From positions 1,488,001-1,552,000 of the forward strand of contig JABYQN010000008.1 in NCBI GenBank assembly GCA_022606135.1: a stretch of DNA of 64,000 nt, written 5' to 3'. The notes beneath the pieces are model-generated. The model searched no databases. It was not told the origin of the DNA and saw only the letters and a program-made list of their open reading frames with translations. This document shows, one piece after another, positions 12,200 to 24,443 of this stretch. Position 1 is the first letter of the stretch. Every line of letters starts with the position of its first letter. A program made the translations under genes and the position numbers. The stretch is from Fomes fomentarius. Lineage: Eukaryota; Basidiomycota; Agaricomycetes; Polyporales; Polyporaceae.

Positions 12200-15100
12200 A
12201 TGGCCCAGAGAAGACTGAAGCACGTCCTCAATGGTCTCATCCCGCCACCAAAGCCTATCGGTGTGCTCAAGCTCGGGGACATATCCCACGAGATTCTTGC
12301 CTCGTCGGAACCCAGCCGTCTACCCCACGCGGAGGATGTCTTACTCGACACAGCGAACCCATTCAACCTTGACAATTTACACTTCATGCTGCAGAAATAT
12401 CTGCTTGGACAGGACATATTCTTGCTCTCACAGCCCGGGCCGTATGCACGACGACTTGCTCTAACCTTCTGCCGGTGAGTCCATGTGTTTCGACGCTGCA
12501 AGACTGTCTATGTCGTATGGACGCTCGTGGCAGCGGCTTGTCTCCTTTCCTTCCGTATGCCTGGTGGCTGCGATGTCATTTATACATGTCCGACATTGAC
12601 GTTGTACTCACATGTTCTCAATGCAGCTTGATCAATTCAGAATATGAGTTTGTCGCACTACATCGTGATATTGGCGAGACAGAACTCAAGCAAGGTCGTG
12701 AAATACGCTCCGGTGGTAATCTCGTCTATGTTGACAGCCCCGCTGTCCGCGCGGTCAAGCACGGCCGCATATTGATTCTGGAAGGTATCGAGAAGGCCGA
12801 GCGTGGTATCATGCCAGTATGTTGCCTACCTTGTCTCTCATATCCATTGACTAAGATGGACCTCGATACCAGGTTCTCAACAACCTACTCGAGAACAGGG
12901 AGATGTATGTTTGCCGCTGTCTAACTTGAATTGCATCTGACATCGTGTCCCCAGGAATTTGGACGACGGCACCCACATTGTTCACCCGCACCGCTTCGAA
13001 TTACTGGACTCTGCTGATGCAGACTTCTCGACCTTCATTCCAGCGCACAAGAACTTCCGCGTGATAGCTATCGCTGCCCCCGTCCCGCCATATCCTGGAT
13101 ATCCACTCGACCCACCATTCCGGAGCCGTTTCCAAGCACGATTCGTCGACCCCATGGGTGCCCTACTTGCACTCACAGGCTCCGGTAACAACGCTCCTGA
13201 CTCGGTATTCACCTCGCCGCTTTACCAGAAGTTTCGGGACATTATCGCGTCCACACAGATTGCTAGCGAGTCACGTCACGTATTGGACGCAGTCGCAAGA
13301 TCGACACTGCCTGCCTTCCCCCAGACCGCCCTCGCGAAACTCACGTCTCTTCTGGCCATGTTCTCACCTCCAGAGACGCTGTGCCCCGAACAACTCGCGC
13401 GCCTAGTCCTCTCCATCCATCCCGTACTCATCCATAGCCCGTTCGTTGGATGGGCGATGCTGTCCCGCCAATTCGAGAATGCCGGCTTCAGCGAGCTTGG
13501 TAGCCCAAACTTGACCGGGATCGAAGACGACGCCGGTCTTCTCGGATACCGTCTCGCACGCATCTCGAGAGTGGATGATCGCACGGCGTCCATCACGTTC
13601 CACAGTCCCTCGGGCACGCAGGTCACGGCGACCGTGCCAGCAGGGCCTCACGAGTATTTCGCATACCCATTCACGAATCCGGAGTTTCTGGAGTTCGTGC
13701 CAAGTGCACGCTTTATGGGCTTGCTCACCTCCCTACTGCAAGTCCACGCTCTCGGGTGGGATATCTCGTACGTTCCCCCAGCGCTGCCGTCCACTGCATC
13801 GTGCTCGACGACGCTTCTTGTGAAGACGTTTGCTGCCGTGCTAGGCTACGAGCTCGAGGACGTGCACATGTACAAGGAGCTGGGTGGACGCGAGCTGATC
13901 ATGAGGAGGAAGATCGAGGATGGTGGTGCGACGAGCTGGGAGCCAAGGTGGGATCAGTCTAATCCTCACAATTCCTACGATGGCATTGACCTTTTCGTGT
14001 AGCCCATTGGTAGAGGGTGCATGGGAAGGAAGACTGGTGCACCTCGCGGGGCTGGATGTGGTCGGATCCACTGCAGGCTCGCTCGCGCGGTTTACGCAGG
14101 ACCGCGAAGTCGAGCTATGGGAGAAACGGCGCATCGTGCGACGCATCCTGGATGGCGAGGTACGTCCATCGTCACGTTTGGGTACCCTCTAGCGGTACTC
14201 ACACTGCTATCTAGGAGGCATCCGCAGACCTCTCCGTAGCGCACTCATCATTCCGTGTCATTGGCACCGCGTCCAAGTCGCTCCCGCTCAAAGACTGGCT
14301 CTCCGACGAGCACGCGAACATGTTCTTCACCGTGCCCGCACAGCCCATGTCCCACGCAGAAGAGGCGCACATCCTCCTCCAGACCGGCTGCGCCGCGCCC
14401 GTCGTCAACACGCTGCTCGCGTTCGCAGACAGGTACCGCACGAGCATGACATCCGACGCAGTGCAAAAGAATCGCAAGCTCGGCACGCGGGCGCTCATGC
14501 GCATCGCGCGGCGCGTCGCGCAGTTCCCTGCGGCTACGGACGATTTGCATGTATTATTGAGTCGGGCTATACTTGCGGAGTTCTTGCCCGCGACAGAGAC
14601 GATGAACCTCAATAACATCTTTGAAGAAACCGGGATCAAGAAGCGCACTCAGCCGGTGAGTGTGTTTTGGCTCTGGCCGTCGACGTGATCGCAGTATGGG
14701 TCGGCCATGTCGGTCTTGCACTGACTGCGTACCGTACTGTGGTGGCATCGGCTCGCTGTTGCACCCGACGCGGAGTCGTGAACTATACTCACTTCGCATA
14801 ACCATCGCAGTTCAATCCTTCACCAGAGGTGCGAGATGGCCGTCTGTACTTTCCTCCGCCAAGTGGTCCGCAGGGGCAAGGCGTGGGCGCGACTGTCATT
14901 CCGTTGTTCGACAAGTCTCAGGACCCCGAGGGCACATCGCACGTACCCCATATGGACCACTTCTACGATAACAGCCTGCAAACTGGGTTGATGCGTGATA
15001 TTGCGATAGATTTGGAGGTGTTGGGAGAGCATCTCGTCTTGTTGGGTAACCAGGTATGTGGTTCCTGGTGTTACCAGAAGAGACGCGTTAACCATATCTG

Positions 15101-17869
15101 TACGGCCCATCAGGGAGTGGGGAAGAACAAGATCATCGATCGGTGAGTGTGACAGTCGGTTCGTTACACCAATGCCAGCGACTGACCACGCCATAGGTTA
15201 TGCCAGGTTCGATGCGATCCTCATCGCCGAGACGCTCTACACACTGATTGGTTCTCCTACAGCTTCTGGGACGACCTAGAGAATACATTCAGCTGCATAG
15301 AGATACGACAGTCAACCAGCTAATGTTCCAGACAGTATTAGAGAATGGTGTCATCAAGTATACAGATTCACCCCTCCTTCGGGCGATCAACCTCGGACGG
15401 GTAATTGTCATAGACGAGGCGGACAAGGCGGCGGAACACGTCGTGGCTATCTTCCGTAGTCTTGCAGGCCACGGGCAGCTGAGCCTCCCCGATGGCCGTC
15501 GCGTCCGTCAGATCAAGGAGCGCGACGGCGATATCGTAGTCCATCCGAACTTCCGCCTGATTTTGCTTGCCAATCGCCCGGGATACCGTGCGTGCAGCCT
15601 CTGTCTATACTATTGCACCCATAATTCATGTCGCATTGTTGATCGCAGCGTTCCTCGGGAACCACTTCTTGCAAGTTCTCGGAGATAACTTCTGTTGTCA
15701 CGCTGTGACGAACCCGGACATGGCGAGCGAGCGCAAGCTCCTCTCACAGCTGGCGCCCCAGCTCAGCGAGGACATGATCTTGCGGCTCGTAGCCGCGTTC
15801 CACGATCTTCGTCGCGCGTATGAGAGCGGAACCTTGACGTATCCTTATTCGCTGCGAGGTCAGTGGGCATCTTCTCGAATGTCCATGCGCAATACAGCTG
15901 ACCAATGCGTGTAGAACTGCTCAACCTCGTGCGGCACATGCAAGCGTACCCGGGCGATTCCTTGGATGCCGCCCTTCGGAACGTATTCGACTTCGACGTC
16001 TACAAGCCCGAAACGATATCTACGCTGGCGGATATCTTGGATCACCACGGGTATGTCATTTCAGTCACACCTGGACGAAAAGGCCGCTGATAGCCAGGTT
16101 TAAGTCTGGCGGTGAAGAGTCTAGGCATCACTGCTGCCAGAGAGGCTGCGAAGAAGCAAGTCCTCGACTTGAAGTTCGAGCCGAAGGGTGATACTAGCCT
16201 CTCTGAACCCAAGTTTGGGAAGGAGGATCCGAACAACGAGGCTCATACGGGTGGCAATACTTGGGCCGGAGGAGTGAGTGCCACTTGCGAGTTTGTAAAC
16301 CGAGCGAGACCTCATGGCGAGATTGATTAGACTGGTGGACGCGACACCGCCGGCCTTGGTGGTCGAGGTGGGTATATGCGCCTCTTCAAGGGCCACGACA
16401 TCAACCAAGTGAGCGCACCTTTCACTCATCGCAGCAAATCGCTGATGGAGGTGTAGATCCCGGATGCACTCAAGAATGATGTCCCCGATCATGTCAAGGA
16501 TCAAGCTCGCGAGATGGCACGTCAAGAGCTGGCTCGGCGTTTGGAAGAGCTGAATCTGAGTGCCGGTGAGGCGAAAGGATATGGCTCGCTATTAGTCGCA
16601 GTCGAAGGCCATATCGCGCAGTTGCATGACCTGCTCGAGAGTGAGTGCACAATAGATGATACTGGCTAGACGTTGATGAGACGGGCTGCGACAGACCTCG
16701 CCGCGCGCGAGGAGGAGCGTGTCTGGGTCAAGCGACAGACCGACGGCGAGCTCGATGACAGTCGTCTGACTGAAGGCTTGACGGGCGAAGCAACCGTGTA
16801 TAAGCGCCGTGGCATGGCAAAGCCGGAGATGGGTCGTCCACAGCTGAAGTGAGACTGCTTGCCCACCATCACCCGTACCTGCACCAGAGTCTGAACATCT
16901 TCTAGGCCAAAGAGAATTCGCTTCCTGTTCGATGTCAGCGCCTCAATGTGAGTGCGCAGTTGCTGCTGGTTAGTGGATGTCCGAGCTGACCGACTGCGCT
17001 AGGTATCGCTTCCAGGCTGATGGGCGGCTGCGGCGTAGCATGGAGACGGGTGAGGCCGGATTAAGTTTGCCGTGTTAAGTGACACTGACAGAGCATTGCA
17101 TAGCGGTCATGTTGATGGAGACATTCGACAGGCTGACACGCAAGGAGAAATACGTCTGGGATGTACGTAGCGCTGCCGCATATACTCGACTGATCCAGAA
17201 CTGACGTCCCAAAACACAGATCTACGGCCATGTGAGCAACATCAGCCTCTATCTGTGGTATCGATATTGATGGGCTCTCAGTCTGGTGACTCTGTTGAGG
17301 TCGCACTAGTTGAGGCGAACAAACCCCTCGAAGTGCGAGATAGGTGGAAGGTCGTCGACAAGATGGAAATGATCACGCAATACACATTCGCCGGAGATTT
17401 CACCGGTGCGTTGACAATTGACCCTCTACTTAAACGCGCAAGTCACTGAGAGGGCTATAGTGGAAGCGATTGACAAAGCCGTCGCGGAGGTGTCGAAATT
17501 CGACGCCGGTTAGTAACTGTCGCCGTATCCGTCCGTGTTACTGAAATACTGAGTGTGGCGTAGACGACTGGTTTGTTATTGCCCTGACGGACGCCAACTT
17601 CGCGCGGTATAACATCACCGCGGACGAATTGCAGCGGGCCATGAACCGCAACCCGAAGGTGCATACTGCGCTGATTTGTATAGGGGAAGGCGCTGAGGCT
17701 GCGTGGTAAATCATACCTACATTTGATCTCTGTCAAGATCTTCTCACTGATGCTCCTGGCCACTTGCAGGATTCCCAAGAATCTGCCGGGGCGTGGTTAC
17801 AGAGTGGCCAATACTGCTGATATCCCTGCCGTACTTCGCAGTATCCTGTCCACCATGGTTGACTGGTAG
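12200..17869 (+). CDS. VWA8: VWA8-like AAA+ ATPase with C-terminal VWA domain
   Basis: This many-exon gene encodes a dynein/midasin-like AAA+ protein related to animal VWA8, a mitochondrial matrix-associated ATPase. The start MAQRRLKHVLNGL leads to LGDISHEILAS and the first AAA region (FMLQKYLLGQDIFLL; HRDIGETELKQGREI; ILILEGIEKAERGIMP; NNLLENREM). Its P-loop equivalent is SQPGPYARR, which lacks Lys-Thr/Ser. A second AAA region has LVLLGNQ spliced to GVGKNKIIDR, then RPREYIQLHRDTTV, the Walker B-like VIVIDEADKAA and an arginine-rich sensor region. After a charged linker, the VWA domain appears as RIRFLFDVSASM (DxSxS MIDAS motif), WDIYGHSGDS and WFVIALTDANFARY. The stop is at 17867-17869. No typical mitochondrial presequence was recognised at the chosen start, so an upstream exon is possible. 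Confidence 0.85.
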
Positions 17870-17902
17870 TTAGTGACCTAACCAAATATTGTGCTGCGCG
17901 TC

Positions 17903-18243
17903 ATGGAGGACCGCATCAATCTATCGTATACATCTCTGTCGATGCTGCGCATGTCACGACTCTGGCATCCCAAGTACGAATCCCAAGTCGCTGTAAGCCG
18001 GTATGTCGACCGCTAATCCAATCAGCTTGAATATGTGATGGGAATCGTAGTATGGGCTTCAAAGTGATCTATCGATATTCTCGCACTGGCGCCCCGCGGC
18101 GCAGTGCTGGTGTACAGGAAGGCAGTGCGCCTGTCTATCTCGATGTCGCCCGAGTAGTAGCAACAGACGATATTCGTAATTTCAAGCGCATGGCATCCTA
18201 CACCGTTCGTCAAGTGCTGAGCGCCGCTAACCACTCTCTATAA
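17903..18243 (+). CDS. Possible two-exon small ORF of unknown function
   Basis: An ATG at 17903 opens a 98-nt exon. A well-formed 50-nt intron follows at 18001-18050, with donor GTATGT, branch-like CTAAT and acceptor TAG. The frame continues through a second exon to TAA at 18241-18243, giving about 96 residues with a basic, Arg/Tyr-rich middle. No family was recognised. It lies between VWA8 and the secreted-protein gene, and its stop overlaps the presumed TATA box of the latter. It could equally be untranslated or non-functional sequence. Confidence 0.22.
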
Positions 18244-18247
18244 AATA
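18239..18247 (+). promoter_or_regulatory. TATA box of the small secreted protein gene
   Basis: TATAAAATA lies about 130 nt upstream of the ATG at 18371. A pyrimidine-rich leader (TCTTTCAT...CTTACTTTCACATC) runs between them, as is common in highly expressed basidiomycete genes. Confidence 0.5.
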
Positions 18248-18370
18248 CACAGGTGGGCCTCTCGGACCACAATCACCCTCCCTTCGACTTCTTTCATAGT
18301 TCCCAAGACCTGGTGTCTACCTTCAGATTCTTCTATCTACCCGTTCTCTCTTTGATCTTACTTTCACATC

Positions 18371-19059
18371 ATGGTTCGCCTCTCCGTCACCGCCCTGGCT
18401 GGCCTTTCCGTCTACTCCATGACCTCCCTATTCGCCCAAGCAGGTACGGGACATCTACACCCCGCTCCCCTGTCTTCAGAGCAGAGTATTTATAAACGGT
18501 CTCTTGTCAGCCCCTGCATCTCGCCGCCAGCTGGGCAACCTCGAGTGCAACATCGACCGCGGCGAGATCGTCTTTCACGTCGCTACGCTCGGCGCGACTG
18601 CAGCCCACCTCGCCAACGCCACGGGCCTTACCGCCGCGTAAGTCTGTTGTCCCCTGAACACTTCCGCATCGGATATTGATGGACATCACCCTCTGCCACC
18701 GCAGGAATGGCACCGTCGAGGAGGATGTCCAAGCGATCAAGGACGGCGCTGAGGGGGCAGGGGCGGCGATCAAGCAGATCCTCATCGCGCTCGTCAACAA
18801 CGAGGCCGCGGGTGCCGACTTGCGCGACGCCGTCGGGGGCAACCTCACCCAGGTCAGCGTGGCCCTCGGAGACCTGGCGTCGTAAGTCATTTGATTATTG
18901 CATAGCGAATAGTAATCGGCGACCCACCCACGCTCACTACTGCTACGCGACGCTTGTGACAGGTCGGACAACAGGACATCCGCGCTGCTCCAGAAGGCAT
19001 CACAACAGCTGACGAACGCTGCCCTCGCGGGCGATGGCGTTGTAAACAACTGCAAGTAG
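18371..19059 (+). CDS. Small secreted glycoprotein-like protein, 157 aa
   Basis: Four exons (18371-18443, 18511-18637, 18705-18881, 18963-19059) splice in frame to 157 codons plus TAG. The first 24-25 residues (MVRLSVTALAGLSVYSMTSLFAQ) form a signal peptide, with likely cleavage near Ala24/Ala25. An RR pair soon after could be a Kex2-like site. The mature part is Ala/Gly-rich and amphipathic, with only two cysteines, one near the N-terminus (NLECN) and one two residues from the C-terminus (NNCK), suited to a single disulfide. Four N-glycosylation sequons are present (NAT, NGT, NLT, NRT). No enzyme fold or known effector motif was recognised. It is probably exported to the wall or medium. Confidence 0.8.
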
Positions 19060-19586
19060 AGTAGTAGTAGGAGACGCTTCTGGAGTGCCGCTAGTGACGA
19101 GCTGTCTGCCGGATCGGACCAGCGTGGACAATGAACTGTTATGCAGTAACGTTTGGGAGACGAGGGTTGCCTGCCATGTCCATGCGGTATTCACGTTTGC
19201 ACGATTGATTTACATCGCCTGACTAGATTCAAATTGCCTTGCCATGGATGTATTCGGGATGATGGACTGACCCCTTTAAGTAATCGAGGTCTACAGGCAT
19301 CGCTGTTTGCTCTGGGGAGACTCGGAAAAGGCGCCTGGTCTACGTTCGAAGTCCGTGTAAGGGCGACGTCCTTCGATGCGGGGATTGGAAAAATAATTCT
19401 CAGCTTGAATACCGACAGATAGGATGCAGCGGCTCAAAGGTACAGATACGTTCATAATATTAGGTATAGATAGAAGACACTGCAGGATGAGAGCTCATCA
19501 GCTATGAGCGATGCAGTGAGAGGGGTTGAGGCGTACTGATGGATGCTCATACCCACCGCGGCTTCGAGTCATAATCACGACGGGCA
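19060..19586. other. Convergent intergenic region
   Basis: This gap separates the secreted-protein gene and the minus-strand F-box gene. A short open frame at about 19153-19422 lacks a domain. Nothing else was recognised. Confidence 0.4.
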
Positions 19587-21185
19587 TCAGGGAGTGAGAT
19601 CATCTTGAAACAAGAACAAGTCGCGTTCCGTGAGGATCGCATCGTCTTTAAGTTTGGGGAAGATGCGCGTGAGGTAGAGCTTGCACAGAACACTCGAATC
19701 ATTCGACCACGCGCCTCCGAGGAGTTGGATCCCTTCAAGGACGTTGGTATAACTAGGTGGAGTGGGTATGCCGAGAGTGTGGAGAGCGGAGGGATCGGCA
19801 ACGGGTATGGTGAGCCGATCCAGTTGAGGACACCGCTGGGCGAACTGCTCGAGAGCTGTGATAGAGAACATGCCGGGAGATATGGGTTCTTGCTCGTCGT
19901 CATCGTCGTCGTCGTAGAAGTCCACGGCAGTCCTGAAGACGCAAGGCAGAACAAGAGAGAGAAGGTGAGGCCATGCGATTGACATCGAGTTGATGTCAGC
20001 GTCGGTGATGATAAATGGGACGTTGGACATCTGCCCAATGGAGACCTCGCGGAGCTCGCGCATCGCATACAGGGGAGCGAAGACCGTTTCAAAGGACCTA
20101 GGTTCCCGTCCTCCCCCCCGAATATCATTCTCCACGAACAGAGAGAGAGTCTGAAGAGACGAGGCGAAGTGGGAAGAGATAATGGTTGCGTATCGAGGCC
20201 ATATTTCGTCGTTCCATCTAACGGAGATCCTAACTTGGTGGAGAACGGGTGAGCGAAGCGGGAGCAAAACCGCGAGAATGGCTCGCTCTACGCCTTTTAG
20301 ACACAAGTTTTTCAGCTTGCTGAGCGGGACCTCGGGGACGTCGGATGGCACGTCCAGATTGTTCTCTCCGCTGTCTTTGAACGTGACGTCTAATAGCTCG
20401 AGATCGTCCAAGTGAGTGCACAACGTAACGACCTGCCGGGGGTGACTGACGTCGGTGAGAACTAGACTGCGTATACGATGGAAGGTTGACAGCGGATCCA
20501 TTGTGCAAGGACGAGCCATCGTCGCCAAGTGCATATCGTTGATGTCGGGGGCGCGAGTATGTATCATACGTAGGGCGCTCCCAGTCACGTATTCAATACG
20601 ATTATGGTCTTGTGAAGAGAGACCCTCACCCCCTCGATGAAGTCAAGAGTGAGCGTACGAAGGGTGGGTGGGAGGAACAGAAAGAGAGCTGACGCTTCCA
20701 TGTCGAACGCGAACCACGTAAGGGTGCGCAAGCGAGGCAAGAGAGGGCTGCCGTTCGTTCGCTCCATGAGAGCCGCGGATGTGATGGGATCTATCCTGTC
20801 ACCACCGTTATAATATACGCGAATGTACCTGGCATATCGTTGGAACCGAGACCATTGTTCGTCTTGTATGGGGCCATAGAGCACCTACCCGGCGAGTCTG
20901 AGATAACCACAATCCATCATGAGGTAAAGTACGCACATAATAATAATCCGTTTTGCCATCTAAGGAAGAGTCGTCCTCCAAGACCTTGATTGATTTGGAA
21001 AGGAGCGAAAACAATGGCTTCAAGCCGCGAGGATCTTCCCAGAGAACTTCGAGCGCATTCTCGGAGAATGCACGCGAGACAGATGTACAGCTCGCGAGTG
21101 CGTCTGGACTGCCTTCATTCTGCCTCATAATTTCACGGATGACCTCGGAGATTGACCAAATTCTGTGGGTCCCGTGTTGCGCCAT
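19587..21185 (-). CDS. F-box/LRR-like protein, single-base frameshift
   Basis: The start is MAQHGTHRIWSISEVIREIM with the F-box-like continuation ALASCTSVSRAFSENALEVLWE. A 52-nt intron at 20936-20885 (GTGCGT to TAG, phase 0) leads to VLYGPIQDEQWSRFQRYARYIR and an irregular LRR region, including LPRLRTLTWFAF, and ends ...FLFQDDLTP. The paralog at 25.7 kb has the same opening, an intron of the same size in the equivalent place (after codon 80 rather than 83), and matching downstream motifs. The reading frame is broken at a run of five C (plus strand 20629-20633). Upstream coding ends soon after in a stop, while a frame one base away continues with SSQDHNRIEYVTGS into the rest of the protein. 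One more G at this run would restore continuity. The likely role is SCF substrate adaptor, if functional. Confidence 0.65.
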
Positions 21186-21593
21186 GGTTACACCGAGGAG
21201 TTCACCGTGTTTGTGTCTTGTCGCAAGGGAAGGTCCCCACTGGTAGTGCCCGCAAGGTGTTGGGGGGTGCGGTGGTGGAGAAACAGGAGAAGGAGAATTG
21301 GACTAGTACTGGCTCAGGTTGGGCTCAGGCCCCAGGAGAAACTCAGATTCAAAGAGATGAGTGAAGTTTAAACAAATTTAAATACTGATGCCGGCTCAGG
21401 ATGAATACAGCCCAACATACGGGTAAGTATGGATTTGCCCACCCGGAAGCGCTCAATTTGGGAAAATACAGATCCAGAAGTTCGGCGGCCCTGAAGTATC
21501 TGGGCGCTTGTGCCATACATTTTCGCACCTCCCCTCTTCCTTAGAACATACGCATCACCGTAACTCGACAGTTGTAGGATTGCTGGACCGTAC
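21186..21593. promoter_or_regulatory. Divergent promoter between F-box gene and DBP4
   Basis: About 400 bp separate the two divergent start codons. No clear TATA or other element was recognised. Shared control is inferred only from the head-to-head arrangement. Confidence 0.35.
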
Positions 21594-24443
21594 ATGATGG
21601 CACAAGCAGGACCCTCCGACTCGACGAAGCAAAAGAAGAAGACCAAGGCTCCCGTGGTCAAGTCAAGGAAGATCAAGAAGTTGACCGAGACCAAGGCGAT
21701 TGTGGAGTTAGAGCAAGCTGCTCTGGCATTCGTGAGTATCGGAAATTGGTCTAATGGTCACTGTGCTCATGATTGACACAGTGTCTGGTTCTATAGGACC
21801 CCACGCCCGATCTCAAGCACTTCGCTGATCTCCCCATCTCGGAATCCACTAAACGAGGTACGGGTTTACTGCGATGTACAGCCGTCTTTCCCTTGTATCA
21901 ATTCGTCTCATGCAGGCCTCAAGCGGGCATACTTCTTGGACATGACCGACATCCAGGCGAAGAGTCTTCCAATCTCGTTGAAGGGCAAGGATGTGCTTGG
22001 GGCAGCGCGTACGGGCAGTGGCAAGACGCTCGCATTCTTGGTCCCGGTGCTGGAGATATTGTATCGTCGGAAGTGGGGTCCCCAGGATGGTTTGGGTGCT
22101 TTGGTCATATCTCCGACGAGAGAATTGGTGAGTCGCTTGGTCTGTCTCTTCACGATCCTTCATATGCCCATGCTCGAGCAGGCCGTCCAAATTTTCGAAG
22201 TGTTGCGGAGCATAGGCGGTTACCACAGCTTCTCCGCTGGGCTGGTCATAGGTGGAAAGAACCTCAAGGATGAGAGGGACAGGCTGTCACGCATGAACAT
22301 CCTCGTCGCGACACCGGGACGCTTGCTCCAGCACATGGACCAAACGATCGGGTTTGACTGCGACAACCTCCAAATGCTAGGTAAGTGTTTACTTCCACTT
22401 TCATCAAAATCATGCCAACGGCGGTTGCTGTAGTGCTCGACGAAGCGGATCGCATCTTAGACATGGGTTTCCAACGCACTCTCACGGCGCTCCTCTCCCA
22501 TCTCCCCAAGTCACGACAAACACTGCTCTTTTCAGCGACACAAACCCAGTCAGTCGCAGACCTTGCCCGTCTGAGTCTCAAAGATCCGGTGCGAGTGGGT
22601 ATCGAAGAAACTCTCACGGAAGGTGCGACCCCCAAGACGCTCGAGCAACACTACGTGCTCTGTGACCTCGACAAGAAACTCGACATTCTCTGGAGCTTCA
22701 TCAAGAGTCACCTCCAGACGAAGACCCTGGTATTCATGTCTAGCTGTAAGCAAGTTCGCTTCGCCTTCGAGACGTTCTGCAAGATGCACCCTGGTGTGCC
22801 TCTCCTGCATCTGCACGGCAAGCAAAAGCAGATGACGCGGTTGTCGACGTTTCAGCGGTTCACGTCTATGAAGCATGCCGTGCTGTTCGCGACGGACATT
22901 GCTGCTCGCGGCCTTGATTTCCCGTCCGTCGATTGGGTTCTGCAGATCGACGCGCCTGAGGACGCGGACACCTATATTCACCGGGTCGGGCGTACCGCGC
23001 GGTACGAGAGTGCTGGGAAGGGCCTACTGCTGCTCATGCCGAGCGAGGAGGAAGGCATGATCGCCGCACTCAAGAAAAAGAACATCATGATCGAGAAGAT
23101 CAAAATCAAGGCGAGCAAGACGCAGGGTATCGGCAACCAGCTGCAGAAGCTCGCCTTCCAGGACCCCGAGATCAAGTACCTTGGGCAGCGCGTACGTTCA
23201 TTTGTCCTCCTCTCATCTCGTTTTAGTCATGTCATCGGCCTCATGACTTCGTTTACGCGTCTTACGTTATCCCCTATCTACTTTCCAGGCATTCGTATCG
23301 TACCTGCGGAGCGTGTACCTGCAGAAGGACAAGACGATCTTCAAGCTGGACGAGCTTCCCGTCGAGCGGTTCGCCGAGGCGCTCGGTCTCCCCGGTATGC
23401 CGAAGATCAAGTTCCTGAGCAAGGAGATGGCGAAGAAGAGGAAGAATGCATCTCGCGCTGTCGCGAACGCCGAGCCAACGCCGAAAGGGAATTCGCGCGA
23501 GAGAGAGGAGGAAGAGGAAGAGAGCGAAGATGGCGCGCCGGCGTCTTCGGAGGAGAGCTCAGACGAGGAAGGGGAGGAAGCGCCAAAGGCGTCTGTCGAG
23601 ACCCCTGAGGAGAAGGTGCGCATCTCGTTATGGGTTGCACATCGCCTGCTGAAACACGGTTTCAAACTAGACACAGCGTGTCCGAACGAAGTACGACCGA
23701 ATGTTCGAGCGGAAAAACCAGAACATCCTCTCAGAGCACTATCAAAAACTCGTCGACCACGGCTTAGACGCAGACGACGGCTCGGACGACGAGTTCATCA
23801 CACTCAAACGTGCAGACCACGACCTCGACCCAGCCACTGCTGTAGACATCGATGATGGTTACGCGTCGAAACGGAAGGCGAAGATGGCACTATCGAAGAA
23901 GGCTCTAGGTAGGTACGGGGAGAAGGGGCACAAGCTCGTGTTTGACGACGCGGGCGAGGCGCATGAGGTGTACGAGATGAAAAGCACGGCGGACGTGTTC
24001 AGGGACGAGCGCGCGGTGTTCGAGGCGGGGAGGCAGTTTGCGGAAACGGAGCGCGGCAAGCTCAAGGAGGCAGATGTGCTGGATAAAGCCGTAGCGAAGG
24101 AGAAGAAGCGCGAGAAGAAGCGGAAGAGGAAGGAACGCGAGCGTGAGGTATGTTACTTCGCATCGTAGATATTGGGGTCAGGGCTAAGCACGTTTGCTCC
24201 TAGGGCGAGGGACACTATGGTGGCGATGAGGAAGGTGGTGCCGCAGGCCCGACTGTGGCAGAGCTCTCCGACGATGATGGATACGTCTCGCCCGAGTTCG
24301 ATATCCCGTCAGACTCGGATGGGGAGGTGGGTGAGGATGTACGACCTCCCCTGAAGAAGCCGCGCAGGGCTGCTGCGCCTGTAGCTTCGACCCTGGAAGA
24401 AGAGGAGCAGCTCGCGTTGGAGCTATTACGCAATAGACGGTAA
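21594..24443 (+). CDS. DBP4: DEAD-box RNA helicase, DBP4/DDX10-like, ribosome biogenesis
   Basis: This is a nucleolar ATP-dependent RNA helicase of the DBP4/HCA4/DDX10 group, which releases U14 snoRNA during 18S rRNA processing. After a basic N-terminus (KQKKKTKAP...KSRKIKKL), motifs appear in order: Q-motif region MTDIQ, Walker [14 protein letters not shown] (split by an intron from AVQIFEVL), [22 protein letters not shown] (split by an intron after NLQML), [30 protein letters not shown] and HRVGRTARY. The family-specific C-terminal domain follows ([20 protein letters not shown]-like [13 protein letters not shown]). A long acidic/basic tail of Glu/Ser and Lys/Arg stretches ends in ELLRNRR. 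Introns are short and canonical, and no frame defect is seen. The start MMAQAGPSD follows a short spacer from the divergent F-box gene. Confidence 0.93.

Noticed and set aside
13000..14150. Several overlapping frames inside VWA8 on the minus strand
   Set aside because: They are Arg/Ser/Pro-rich shadows of strongly coding plus-strand exons.
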